From: Hymenobacter sp. HSC-4F20 | GTDB lineage: Bacteria; Bacteroidota; Bacteroidia; Cytophagales; Hymenobacteraceae | NCBI RefSeq assembly: GCF_019599275.1 | Contig: NZ_JAHZTD010000003.1 | Location: 434,001 to 498,000 of the forward strand | Direction of reading: 5' to 3' | DNA length: 64,000 bases | In this document: in pieces, positions 8,668 through 15,931 of the stretch | Layout of the letters: the number at the start of each line of letters is the position of its first letter | Position numbering within the stretch: the first letter of the stretch is position 1 | Translations under genes and position numbers: made by a program | Notes under the pieces: generated by a model | The model's input: only the letters and a program-made list of their open reading frames with translations | Told to the model about the DNA's origin: nothing | The model's database searches: none

Positions 8668-9828
8668 ATGCCCCACTCATTCCGACTAGCACTAGTACTT
8701 CTCGTATTCTGCCTCCCGGGACCTGCCGGGGCGCAAAAATTCAACGGGCTCGGCTCCGAGCTGGGCAACCTCTACCGCCTCTCCGATGCCAAGACCCGCT
8801 CTATCAGCCCTGAGAACTTTACCGGCGCGAAAGGCCAGGGCGGGCGCGCTACCACCGGCACGGGCCAGAACGCCTCCCGCGACCTGGGCCTTGGCTGGAA
8901 AGTAAGCCCCAGCATCATTATCAAAGCGGGTCAGACGGCCGTAGTGGCCGAAATCGACGGCCCCGGCGCCATTCAGCACATCTGGCTCACGCCCACCGGC
9001 CTGTGGCGCTTTGCCATTCTGCGCATGTACTGGGACGATGAGAAAACGCCCTCGGTGGAAGTGCCCGTGGGCGACTTTTTCGGGCAGGGCTGGGGCGAAA
9101 CGGCCCTGCTCAACTCCATTCCGGTGGCCGTAAACCCTGGCAGCGCCTTCAACTGCTACTGGCTCATGCCCTTCCGCAAGAAGTGCCGCATCACCCTGGA
9201 AAATATCGACGAGAAGGAGATGTTTCTGTACTACCAGGTAGACTACACCCTGACCGACGTGCCCAACGACGCAGCGTACTTCCACGCCCAGTTCCGGCGC
9301 CAGAACCCTACCCAGTACAAGGTGCCTTATACCATTCTGGATGGCGTGAAGGGCCGGGGGCAGTACGTGGGTACCTACCTGGCCTGGGGCGTGAACAGCA
9401 ACGACTGGTGGGGCGAGGGCGAAATCAAGTTTTTCCTGGATGGCGACGGACAGTTTCCTACCATCAACGGCACCGGCACCGAAGACTACTTCCTGGGCTC
9501 CTACAATTTCGAGAACAAGAAAACCCGCCAGTACCAGGAGTATTCCACGCCCTACGCCGGCCTGCACCAGGTTATCCGGCCCGACGGACTTTACCGCGCC
9601 AACCAGCGCTTTGGCATGTACCGCTGGCACATTCCGGACCCCATCCGCTTCACCTCCGATGTGCGCGTTACCATTCAAGCCCTGGGCTGGCGCTACAACG
9701 GCCGCTACCTACCCCTCCAGGACGACGTGGCCTCCGTGGCGTACTGGTACCAGACCGAGCCCCATGCCCCCTTCCCCGCCCTACCCTCCAAGGACGACCT
9801 GGAAGTAAACCTCGGCCCGGCCCGCTAA
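8668..9828 (+). CDS. GH172-type (DUF2961) glycoside hydrolase, secreted
   Basis: 386 residues from ATG 8668 (MPHSFRLALVLLVFCLPGPAGAQ is a signal peptide; the open frame extends upstream to 8563 through the operator and is not a credible start). DUF2961 proteins form family GH172, which includes difructose-anhydride-forming alpha-D-fructofuranosidases and exo-alpha-D-arabinofuranosidases active on D-arabinan. Family hallmarks seen: VEVPVGDFFG, WWGEGEIKFFLDGD (Glu250 and Glu252) and GTGTEDYFLGSYNF (Glu272); the catalytic glutamates are expected among these. Members usually assemble into trimers or larger oligomers. First gene of the rightward set, 40 bp before the glutaminase-like gene. Confidence 0.87.
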   Translation: MPHSFRLALVLLVFCLPGPAGAQKFNGLGSELGNLYRLSDAKTRSISPENFTGAKGQGGRATTGTGQNASRDLGLGWKVSPSIIIKAGQTAVVAEIDGPGAIQHIWLTPTGLWRFAILRMYWDDEKTPSVEVPVGDFFGQGWGETALLNSIPVAVNPGSAFNCYWLMPFRKKCRITLENIDEKEMFLYYQVDYTLTDVPNDAAYFHAQFRRQNPTQYKVPYTILDGVKGRGQYVGTYLAWGVNSNDWWGEGEIKFFLDGDGQFPTINGTGTEDYFLGSYNFENKKTRQYQEYSTPYAGLHQVIRPDGLYRANQRFGMYRWHIPDPIRFTSDVRVTIQALGWRYNGRYLPLQDDVASVAYWYQTEPHAPFPALPSKDDLEVNLGPAR

Positions 9829-9868
9829 CGGCAGCTTTTTTTCCCGGCTTAGCCCTTATTCTCTTCCT

Positions 9869-12382
9869 ATGCTTTTCTCTCTTCTCGGTATGGGCTGGCC
9901 GCGCTTGGCCGGCGTGGGCGCGGCAGCTCTGCTGGCCCTGGTTTCCCCCGCGGCCACCGCCCAACAGCTACGCCCTCCGGCCTACCCCCTCATCACCCAC
10001 GACCCTTACTTCAGCCTGTGGTCTTTCCAGGACACCCTGACGGCCGCCCCTACCCGCCACTGGACCGGGGAGCCCCAGGCTCTGGAGGGCGTCGTGCGCG
10101 TAGATGGGCAGGTCTACCAGTTTTTGGGCGAAGCGGCCCCGGAGTACCGCGCCATTATTCCTACTGCCCAGGAAAAGCCGTACACGGCCCGCTACACCTT
10201 TAGCCCACCCGCGCCGGGCTGGGAAAAACCTGCATTTGCCGCGGCCCAGGGCTGGCAGACCGGCCCCGCCCCGTTCACAGATAATACGTCGCTGCAAGGC
10301 ACGGCCTGGAGCGGCGGCGACATTTGGGTGCGCCGCTCCGTGACGGTGGCCGACGCGCTGCCCAAGGGCAAGCTGGTGCTGCAGCTCTGGCACGATGACG
10401 ATGTGGAGGTGTATTTGAACGGCACGCTGCTGCTGAAAAAAGACAGCTACAACGGCAGCTACCAGTATTTTGAGGTGCCCGAGGTGGCCCGGCAGGCGCT
10501 GCGCCGCGGCGAAAACCTGCTGGCCCTGCACTGCACCAGCCCCCAGGGCGGCGACCATCTGGACGCGGGGTTGTACGAAGTGCTGCCCCAGCCGCGCCTG
10601 CCCAGGGCCCGCCAAACGGCCGCCACCGTCACGGCTACGCAAACCACGTATACCTTCGCCACCGGCCCGGTACGCCTGACGGTCAACTTCCTCTCCCCGT
10701 TGCTGCTCGATGAACTGGAAACCGTAGCCCGGCCCGTGAGCTACGTCACGTTCAGCGCCACCACCACCGACGGCCAGCCCCACGCGGTGCAGGTTTTGTT
10801 GGCCGAAGCGGGCACAATAGCTACCAACACGCCCTACCAGCCCGTTACCACGCAGGCCGGCCGCACCACCCGGCTAGAGTGGCAGGCCGTAGGCACCACG
10901 GCTCAGCCCGTGCTAGGCAAGGCCGGCGACAACGTCCGCATCGACTGGGGCCAGGCCTACCTGGCAGCCCCAACGGGTAGCTCGCCTACCGTAGGCGCGC
11001 CTGCTACCCTGCGCAGCACCTTTGCCAAATCGGGCCAGCTGGCAACCACCAAATCCGTTAGCAGCCCGGCCCAGCGCGTGGCCCTAGCCACGGTACTCAA
11101 CCTGGGCCGCGTGGGGCCCCAGCCAACGGAGCAGCACGTGCTGCTGGGCTACGATGACCAGTATTCAGTGCAGTATTTCGGGCAGAACCTGCGCGGCTGG
11201 TGGCGCCGGGCTCCGGGCAGCACCATGGAAAAAACGCTGGAAGCCGCCGAAGCCGACTACGCCCGCCTGCGCCAGAAATGCACTGCCTTCGACCAGCAGC
11301 TGTACGCCGAAGCCCAGGCCGCCGGTGGCCGGCAGTACGCCGACCTCTGCCAGCTGGCCTACCGGCAGGCCATTGCCGCTCACAAAATCGTGGCCGGCCC
11401 GAAGGGAGAAGTGCTGTTTTTATCCAAGGAAAACTTCAGCAACGGCTCCATCGGCACCGTCGACGTGACGTATCCGTCGGCCCCGCTGTTTCTGCTCTAC
11501 AATACGGAGTTGGCCAAGGGCCTGCTGCGCTTCATCTTTGACTACAGCGAGTCGGGGCGGTGGAAAAAGGATTTTCCGGCCCACGACATCGGTACCTACC
11601 CTCTGGCCAACGGCCAAACTTACGGGGAGGACATGCCCGTGGAGGAAGCTGGCAACATGCTCATTCTGACGGCCGCCGTGGTGAAGAGGGACGGCAAGCC
11701 CGACTTTGCCCGCCAGCACTGGGCCACGCTCACCAAGTGGGTAGGCTTTCTGCAGCGCGACGGGTTCGACCCGGCCACCCAGCTCAGCACCGATGACTTC
11801 GCCGGCCACCTGGCCCGCAATACCAACCTCTCCGTGAAGGCCATTATGGGCATTGCCTGCTACGGGCAGCTGGCCCGCCAGCTCGGCGACGAGAAAACGG
11901 CCACTCAATACCTTGCCCTGGCCCGCGACCTGGCTCGGCGCTGGCAGCAAATGGCCCAGGATGGCAACCACTACGCTCTCACCTTCGACAAGCCCGCCGG
12001 CTCCTGGAGCCAGAAGTACAACCTGGTGTGGGACAAGCTGCTGGGCCTGCAGGTATTTCCACCGGAAGTAGCCCGGCAGGAACTGGCTTTCTACCTCCAG
12101 CATCAGCAGCGCTACGGCCTACCCCTGGACAGTCGCCGAACCTACACCAAGTCCGACTGGATACTGTGGACGGCGACCCTGGCCGAGCGTGAGGCCGATT
12201 TTCAGGCGCTGGTAGCCCCGGTCTGGCAGTTTGCCCACGAAACGCCCAGCCGCGTGCCACTCACCGATTGGCACGAAACCACCGATGCCCGCCAATCCGG
12301 CTTCCAAGCTCGCTCCGTAGTCGGCGGCTACTTCATTAAAATGCTGGAAAAACGTCTGTCGGCTGAGCAAGTGAAGCCGTAA
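9869..12382 (+). CDS. DUF4964/DUF5127/DUF4965/DUF1793 (glutaminase A-like) secreted protein
   Basis: 837 residues with a signal peptide (about 1-32). Domain order by pattern: DUF4964-like N-terminus (PLITHDPYFSLWS, about 35-100), an inserted galactose-binding-type beta-sandwich (about 120-245, with DIWVRRSVTV and LQLWHDDDVEVYLNG), DUF5127 (about 255-470), then DUF4965 plus DUF1793 forming an (alpha/alpha)6 barrel (YDDQYSVQYF to the end). Fungal GtaA of this family is called glutaminase, but Bacteroidota members sit mainly in polysaccharide loci and are probably glycan-active. Here it lies directly between GH172 and GH43 genes. Catalytic residues cannot be named with confidence. Confidence 0.75.
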   Translation: MLFSLLGMGWPRLAGVGAAALLALVSPAATAQQLRPPAYPLITHDPYFSLWSFQDTLTAAPTRHWTGEPQALEGVVRVDGQVYQFLGEAAPEYRAIIPTAQEKPYTARYTFSPPAPGWEKPAFAAAQGWQTGPAPFTDNTSLQGTAWSGGDIWVRRSVTVADALPKGKLVLQLWHDDDVEVYLNGTLLLKKDSYNGSYQYFEVPEVARQALRRGENLLALHCTSPQGGDHLDAGLYEVLPQPRLPRARQTAATVTATQTTYTFATGPVRLTVNFLSPLLLDELETVARPVSYVTFSATTTDGQPHAVQVLLAEAGTIATNTPYQPVTTQAGRTTRLEWQAVGTTAQPVLGKAGDNVRIDWGQAYLAAPTGSSPTVGAPATLRSTFAKSGQLATTKSVSSPAQRVALATVLNLGRVGPQPTEQHVLLGYDDQYSVQYFGQNLRGWWRRAPGSTMEKTLEAAEADYARLRQKCTAFDQQLYAEAQAAGGRQYADLCQLAYRQAIAAHKIVAGPKGEVLFLSKENFSNGSIGTVDVTYPSAPLFLLYNTELAKGLLRFIFDYSESGRWKKDFPAHDIGTYPLANGQTYGEDMPVEEAGNMLILTAAVVKRDGKPDFARQHWATLTKWVGFLQRDGFDPATQLSTDDFAGHLARNTNLSVKAIMGIACYGQLARQLGDEKTATQYLALARDLARRWQQMAQDGNHYALTFDKPAGSWSQKYNLVWDKLLGLQVFPPEVARQELAFYLQHQQRYGLPLDSRRTYTKSDWILWTATLAEREADFQALVAPVWQFAHETPSRVPLTDWHETTDARQSGFQARSVVGGYFIKMLEKRLSAEQVKP

Positions 12383-12431
12383 ACAGCGTGCTTGCACTCG
12401 TAGTCGCATGTTGCCCAAGCATGCTGTTTAC
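12379..12431 (+). terminator. Hairpin after the glutaminase-like gene
   Basis: 16-nt arms (12379-12394 and 12416-12431) with one mismatch; the stop codon lies inside the left arm. There is no T-tract, so it may be an RNA-processing or stabilising hairpin rather than a true terminator. The rest of the 275-bp gap to the next gene shows nothing recognisable. Confidence 0.45.
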
Positions 12432-12657
12432 CCTAGCACCCGCAGAGCCGGAGCGTTCCGCGTGCTGACGGGGCAAGACTACACGGTACACTGAGCAGGT
12501 TGCGGCCTCTCTGCCGCAGGCCAGCTCCTGCTATAAGCAGGCAAGCACGAAGGGGTAAAGATGCTGCCCGGGCTGGGCCGGGCGCTCCGCTAGTACAGCC
12601 GACTATTTCACTTCGTAAGCCTACCTCTAACCTCAACTTCTCCCACTCCATAACCCC

Positions 12658-13731
12658 ATGCCTTCCCGTCGTCATTTTCTGCAACAAGCCACTGCCGGCC
12701 TGGCCACTCTCGCCCTGATGCACCAAGCGGCGGCCCGTGCCGCGGCCCGTACATACACCAACCCCGTGTACGCAGGCCAGTTTCCCGATCCGTTTGTGCT
12801 GCGCCACCAGGGTCGCTACTATGCCTTTGGCACCACCGGCACCGGGCGCACCACAGATGGCCGCATCTTCACCCTGCTCACCTCCGATAATCTGGTCGAC
12901 TGGAAGCCTGCGGGCGGGGCTCTCACGCCGCCTGACGGGGCCGATGGGGCCGACTTCTGGGCGCCGGAGGTTATCTACCACAACGGCACCTTTTACATGT
13001 ACTACTCCATGGGCGGCGGGGCCATCGGGGCCACGGTAGGTCACCGCCTGCACGTGGCCACCAGCAAAACGCCGCAGGGTCCCTACCAGCAGGTAGCCCT
13101 GCTCGACGTACCCGATAGCAAGTTTACCATCGATGCCCACCCCTACCAGGACACCGACGGGCAGTGGTACCTGTTCTACGCCCGCGACTTTATCGACTCC
13201 GACAATGGCTACCGCCCTGGCACTGGCCTGGTGGTAGACCGCCTGCTGGATATGACCCGCCTGGCCGGCGAAAGCCGCACCGTAATGCGGGCCCGCCACG
13301 ATTGGACGGTGTTCGAGAAAAACCGCACCATGCCCCTGTACGGCGGCAAAACCTTTCCCGAGTGGCATACCCTGGAAGGCCCGTTCATGCGCAAGCACAA
13401 CGGCAAATACTACTGCTTCTACAGCGGCGCTAACTTCCTGACTTCCCGCTACGGGGTAGATTATTGCGTGGCCGACTCCATTCTGGGGCCCTACTCTGAT
13501 GCCGGAGCCGACAAGGGGGCCCGCGTCCTGCACGCGGTAGAAGGCCATGTGCGCGGCCCGGGCCACCACTCCCACGTGCTCAGCCCCGATGGTAAAACCG
13601 AATACCTCGTCTACCACGCCTGGGATAAGGGCATGAAGGAGCGGCAACTCTGCATTGATAAGCTGGCCTGGACGGCCCAGGGTCCGCGCTGCCAAGGACC
13701 TACCTACACGCCGCAGCCCCTGCCAGCCTAG
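12658..13731 (+). CDS. GH43 family glycoside hydrolase with twin-arginine signal
   Basis: 357 residues. The N-terminus MPSRRHFLQQATAGLATLAL fits a twin-arginine (Tat) signal (S-R-R-x-F-L), unlike the Sec signals of the other enzymes here. GH43 catalytic residues are present: Asp44 (FPDPFV), Asp159 (TIDAHPY) and Glu240 (LEGPFM). The fold looks like the arabinosidase/xylosidase branch (NPVYAGQFPDPFVLR, FWAPEVIYHNG). Chosen start is ATG 12658; the large opposite-strand reading frame over this region is a shadow. It lies 275 bp after the glutaminase-like gene and before the LacI regulator. Export folded through Tat could suit a cofactor- or metal-bound enzyme, such as the calcium often seen in GH43. 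Confidence 0.87.
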   Translation: MPSRRHFLQQATAGLATLALMHQAAARAAARTYTNPVYAGQFPDPFVLRHQGRYYAFGTTGTGRTTDGRIFTLLTSDNLVDWKPAGGALTPPDGADGADFWAPEVIYHNGTFYMYYSMGGGAIGATVGHRLHVATSKTPQGPYQQVALLDVPDSKFTIDAHPYQDTDGQWYLFYARDFIDSDNGYRPGTGLVVDRLLDMTRLAGESRTVMRARHDWTVFEKNRTMPLYGGKTFPEWHTLEGPFMRKHNGKYYCFYSGANFLTSRYGVDYCVADSILGPYSDAGADKGARVLHAVEGHVRGPGHHSHVLSPDGKTEYLVYHAWDKGMKERQLCIDKLAWTAQGPRCQGPTYTPQPLPA

Positions 13732-13737
13732 CTGTGG

Positions 13738-13824
13738 CCGCCCTGGCCCAGCCTGAGGGCCGCGTGCTACGTGGGGCCGCAACCAGCGCCCCAGGTAGGC
13801 GGCTCTCAGGCTGGGCCAGGGCGG
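13738..13824. terminator. Long hairpin between GH43 and lacI-type gene
   Basis: Perfect 20-bp arms (13738-13757 and 13805-13824) separated by 47 nt and starting 6 nt after the GH43 stop codon. It is GC-rich and lacks a T-tract. It probably separates the enzyme transcript from the regulator transcript. Confidence 0.55.
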
Positions 13825-13851
13825 TGCAGAGAAGCGCCAAAACAACTGTGC

Positions 13852-13874
13852 GCAAAACTGATCAAAACTTTTGC
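13852..13874. promoter_or_regulatory. Imperfect operator-like palindrome upstream of the regulator
   Basis: GCAAAA and TTTTGC half-sites bracket an 11-nt centre that contains TGATCA. The half-sites resemble those of the 8319 and 8593 palindromes, so this could be an autoregulatory site. Confidence 0.35.
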
Positions 13875-13927
13875 TTCATTTAGCCAACTATTTGCGTAAG
13901 ATTTGCGCATATAGTTGGCTAAATGAA
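13875..13927. promoter_or_regulatory. 17-bp-arm inverted repeat in the regulator's promoter/leader
   Basis: TTCATTTAGCCAACTAT (13875-13891) and its exact complement (13911-13927) flank a 19-nt spacer, ending 28 bp before the TTG start. It is AT-rich compared with its surroundings. Candidate autoregulatory operator or leader hairpin of the LacI-family gene. Confidence 0.55.
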
Positions 13928-13955
13928 CTCCTCTTCTTTCTAATCCGGCAAAGCC

Positions 13956-14978
13956 TTGGCGCGCACGAAAGCTTCTATTTCTGATCTGGCCAAGCAGCTG
14001 GGCGTTTCCGTTTCCACCATTTCGCGGGCGCTGAGCGACCATCCCAGCATCAGTGACGCCACCAAGAAGAGGGTGTGGAAACTAGCCAAAGAGTTGCATT
14101 ACCAGCCTAATCATCTGGCCGCCGGGTTGCGCAAGGGCCGCAGCAATTTGCTGGGGGTCATCGTGCCGCACATCGACGGGCACTTTTTCACGTTGGTGGT
14201 AAAAGGCATTGAAACAGTGGCTACCAAGGCGGGCTTCAACGTGCTCATTTGCCAATCGAACGAAGACGTTACCCACGAGCGCAAAAACATCGAAACGCTG
14301 CTCAGTGCTCAGGTAGAGGGCATTCTGGTGTCGTTGGCCCGCACCACCCGCGACTTTAAGCACTTCGAGAAGGTGGCCAAGCAGGAAATTCCCCTCGTTT
14401 TCTTCGACCGGGTGCTGGACGGCCAGAACGTAAGCGCCGTGGTGCTCGACGACCGGGAGGGCGGCTACCTGTCCACTAAGCACCTGATTGCGCAAGGCTG
14501 CCGCCGGATTGCCCATTTTGGCGGTCCGCTGCACCTGAACATCTACAAGAACCGCCGCCTGGGCTACCTCGACGCCTTACAGGAACACGGCCTGCCCGTG
14601 GACGAAAAGCTAATCTTTCACTGCGACATGACCGTGGACGACGGCATTCGGGGCATGGAGCAGATGCTGACCCTGCGGCAGCGCCCGGATGCGGTCTTCT
14701 CCGCCAGCGACTTTTCCATCGTTGGCGCTTTGCAAGTGCTGAAACGCGCCAAGCTGCGTGTGCCCCAGGATATTGCCCTGGCCGGCTTCAGCAACGAAAC
14801 TTTCACGTCCCTGACCGAGCCCATGCTGACTTCCGTGGATCAGCGCTGTGAGCAGATGGGCCAATCGGCGGTGCGGCTGTTTCTGGAAATGCGGGAAGAG
14901 CGAAGCGAAATTTTTTCCCCCCGCCGCATTGTGCTGCAGCCCGACCTGCTAATTCGGGATTCCTCTCAACGCCGCTAG
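13956..14978 (+). CDS. LacI/GalR-family transcriptional regulator
   Basis: 340 residues, probably started at TTG 13956; the only nearby in-frame ATG (13923) runs into a stop. N-terminal helix-turn-helix (about 7-26, ISDLAKQLGVSVSTISRAL) and hinge helix (PNHLAAGLRKG, about 51-61) are textbook LacI family, followed by a periplasmic-binding-protein-like effector domain (LLGVIVPHIDGHFFTLVVKGIE, DGIRGMEQML, PQDIALAGFSNE). As the only regulator in the sugar locus it is the natural candidate to bind the GCAAACGTTTGC sites at 8319 and 8593 and to sense a released sugar. No hybrid two-component or anti-sigma regulator, common in other Bacteroidota sugar loci, is seen here. Confidence 0.9.
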   Translation: MARTKASISDLAKQLGVSVSTISRALSDHPSISDATKKRVWKLAKELHYQPNHLAAGLRKGRSNLLGVIVPHIDGHFFTLVVKGIETVATKAGFNVLICQSNEDVTHERKNIETLLSAQVEGILVSLARTTRDFKHFEKVAKQEIPLVFFDRVLDGQNVSAVVLDDREGGYLSTKHLIAQGCRRIAHFGGPLHLNIYKNRRLGYLDALQEHGLPVDEKLIFHCDMTVDDGIRGMEQMLTLRQRPDAVFSASDFSIVGALQVLKRAKLRVPQDIALAGFSNETFTSLTEPMLTSVDQRCEQMGQSAVRLFLEMREERSEIFSPRRIVLQPDLLIRDSSQRR

Positions 14979-15274
14979 ATCAGCCGTGCCGTGTTGCGTA
15001 GGCTGTATAGCGGATAGCGCCAGACTGGGTGGCGCAGCGGTACCGGAAACAGGTTGGGGCTGACGGGAATGGTGACCGGGCTACCCTTTGTGGCCGCTAG
15101 CTAGAAACCAAGCAGGCACTCAGGATAGCAAGGCACATTTCCGGGCCTTCTCATCCTCCGGCTCAGCCTTACGCCACCTGTGCTGCCTACCCTACAAAGC
15201 CAACCGCCGCTAGCCGCCTGCAGGCTGCACTCCGTCAATCAGCAACTTTGCCCCAACGTGCCCGCAAGGTAGCC
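14979..15274. other. Intergenic stretch without recognisable feature
   Basis: About 300 bp between the LacI-type gene and the tmRNA terminator. I see no gene, tRNA or clear repeat. Confidence 0.5.
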
Positions 15275-15275
15275 G

Positions 15276-15315
15276 AAAACGAAAAACCCGCCCCATGATG
15301 CCATGAAGCGGGTTT
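15276..15315 (-). terminator. Terminator of tmRNA
   Basis: On the minus strand, AAACCCGC and GCGGGTTT (15308-15315 and 15284-15291) pair around a 16-nt loop and are followed by TTCGTTTT. It begins 5 nt after the tmRNA 3' end. Confidence 0.8.
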
Positions 15316-15319
15316 AAAG

Positions 15320-15687
15320 TGGAGCTGCAGGGATTCGAACCCTGGTCCAGACAAGGAAGCCGTCGAGCTTTCTACGTGTGTATCTATGCTTGAATTTTCG
15401 TGACATCCCAGGCGCACATCAGGCCCTTGGTTTGCCCTTATCTGCTTGAGTTTCGCCCTGGAGTCGCAGCGCCCCCAAGACTATCCTACTACTTACGACG
15501 CCCCGAACTCACCCGTGAGAAGGAGGACGGATGCGGGACGATGGCAATTACCTAATACCTAGATTAGGCAGCCATGGCGTAGCTATACTCGCCGGTTGTT
15601 GTTTGGACGACTTTTTAACGGGAGATTCATCCAACTCCCGACACGCTTACTCGCGACCTGCACAAGCTGTCAATTCCGGTCAGCCCC
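15320..15687 (-). ncRNA. ssrA: Transfer-messenger RNA (tmRNA)
   Basis: About 368 nt. The 5' end GGGGCTG (complement of 15681-15687) pairs with CAGCTCC at the 3' end to form the acceptor stem, with one G-U. The T arm is complete, with GGTTCGAATCC in a five-pair stem; CCA is not encoded. The tag reading frame (complement of 15564-15593) reads Gly-Glu-Tyr-Ser-Tyr-Ala-Met-Ala-Ala then stop, matching Bacteroidota tags of the GExxYAxAA type. The RNA rescues stalled ribosomes together with SmpB and marks the incomplete proteins for proteolysis. It has its own terminator. Ends were set from the acceptor stem pairing and could be off by a base or two. Confidence 0.95.
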
Positions 15688-15831
15688 AATTGGTAAAGAA
15701 CGATTCCTGCTCCGGGGAGCGGGGTGCAAATGTACGCACGCTGAGAAGAAAACGTTGCCTGCTGGTAAAATTGTTCCTGCCAGCCACCCTGTTTATAGAG
15801 CGGGAGTAGCCCAAAACCATTGTAGAAAGCA

Positions 15832-15874
15832 CACAGACCGTCATGCAGAACTGCGCTCTGCATGACGGTCTGTG
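15832..15874. repeat. 18-bp-arm hairpin, part of a dispersed intergenic repeat
   Basis: Perfect arms (15832-15849 and 15857-15874) around 7 nt, built on GACCGTCATGCAGA. It is followed at 15880-15918 by a sequence almost identical to one arm of the large hairpin at 28466-28511. It may also end transcripts from the peptidase gene at 15932. Confidence 0.6.
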
Positions 15875-15931
15875 AAAACACGCGAGATGTCTCGACAAGC
15901 TCACAATGACGTTCTACTGTAGGGTTTTCGG

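Noticed and set aside
12433..13845. 470-residue minus-strand reading frame
   Set aside because: Opposite the GH43 with Tat signal; shadow composition and no motif.
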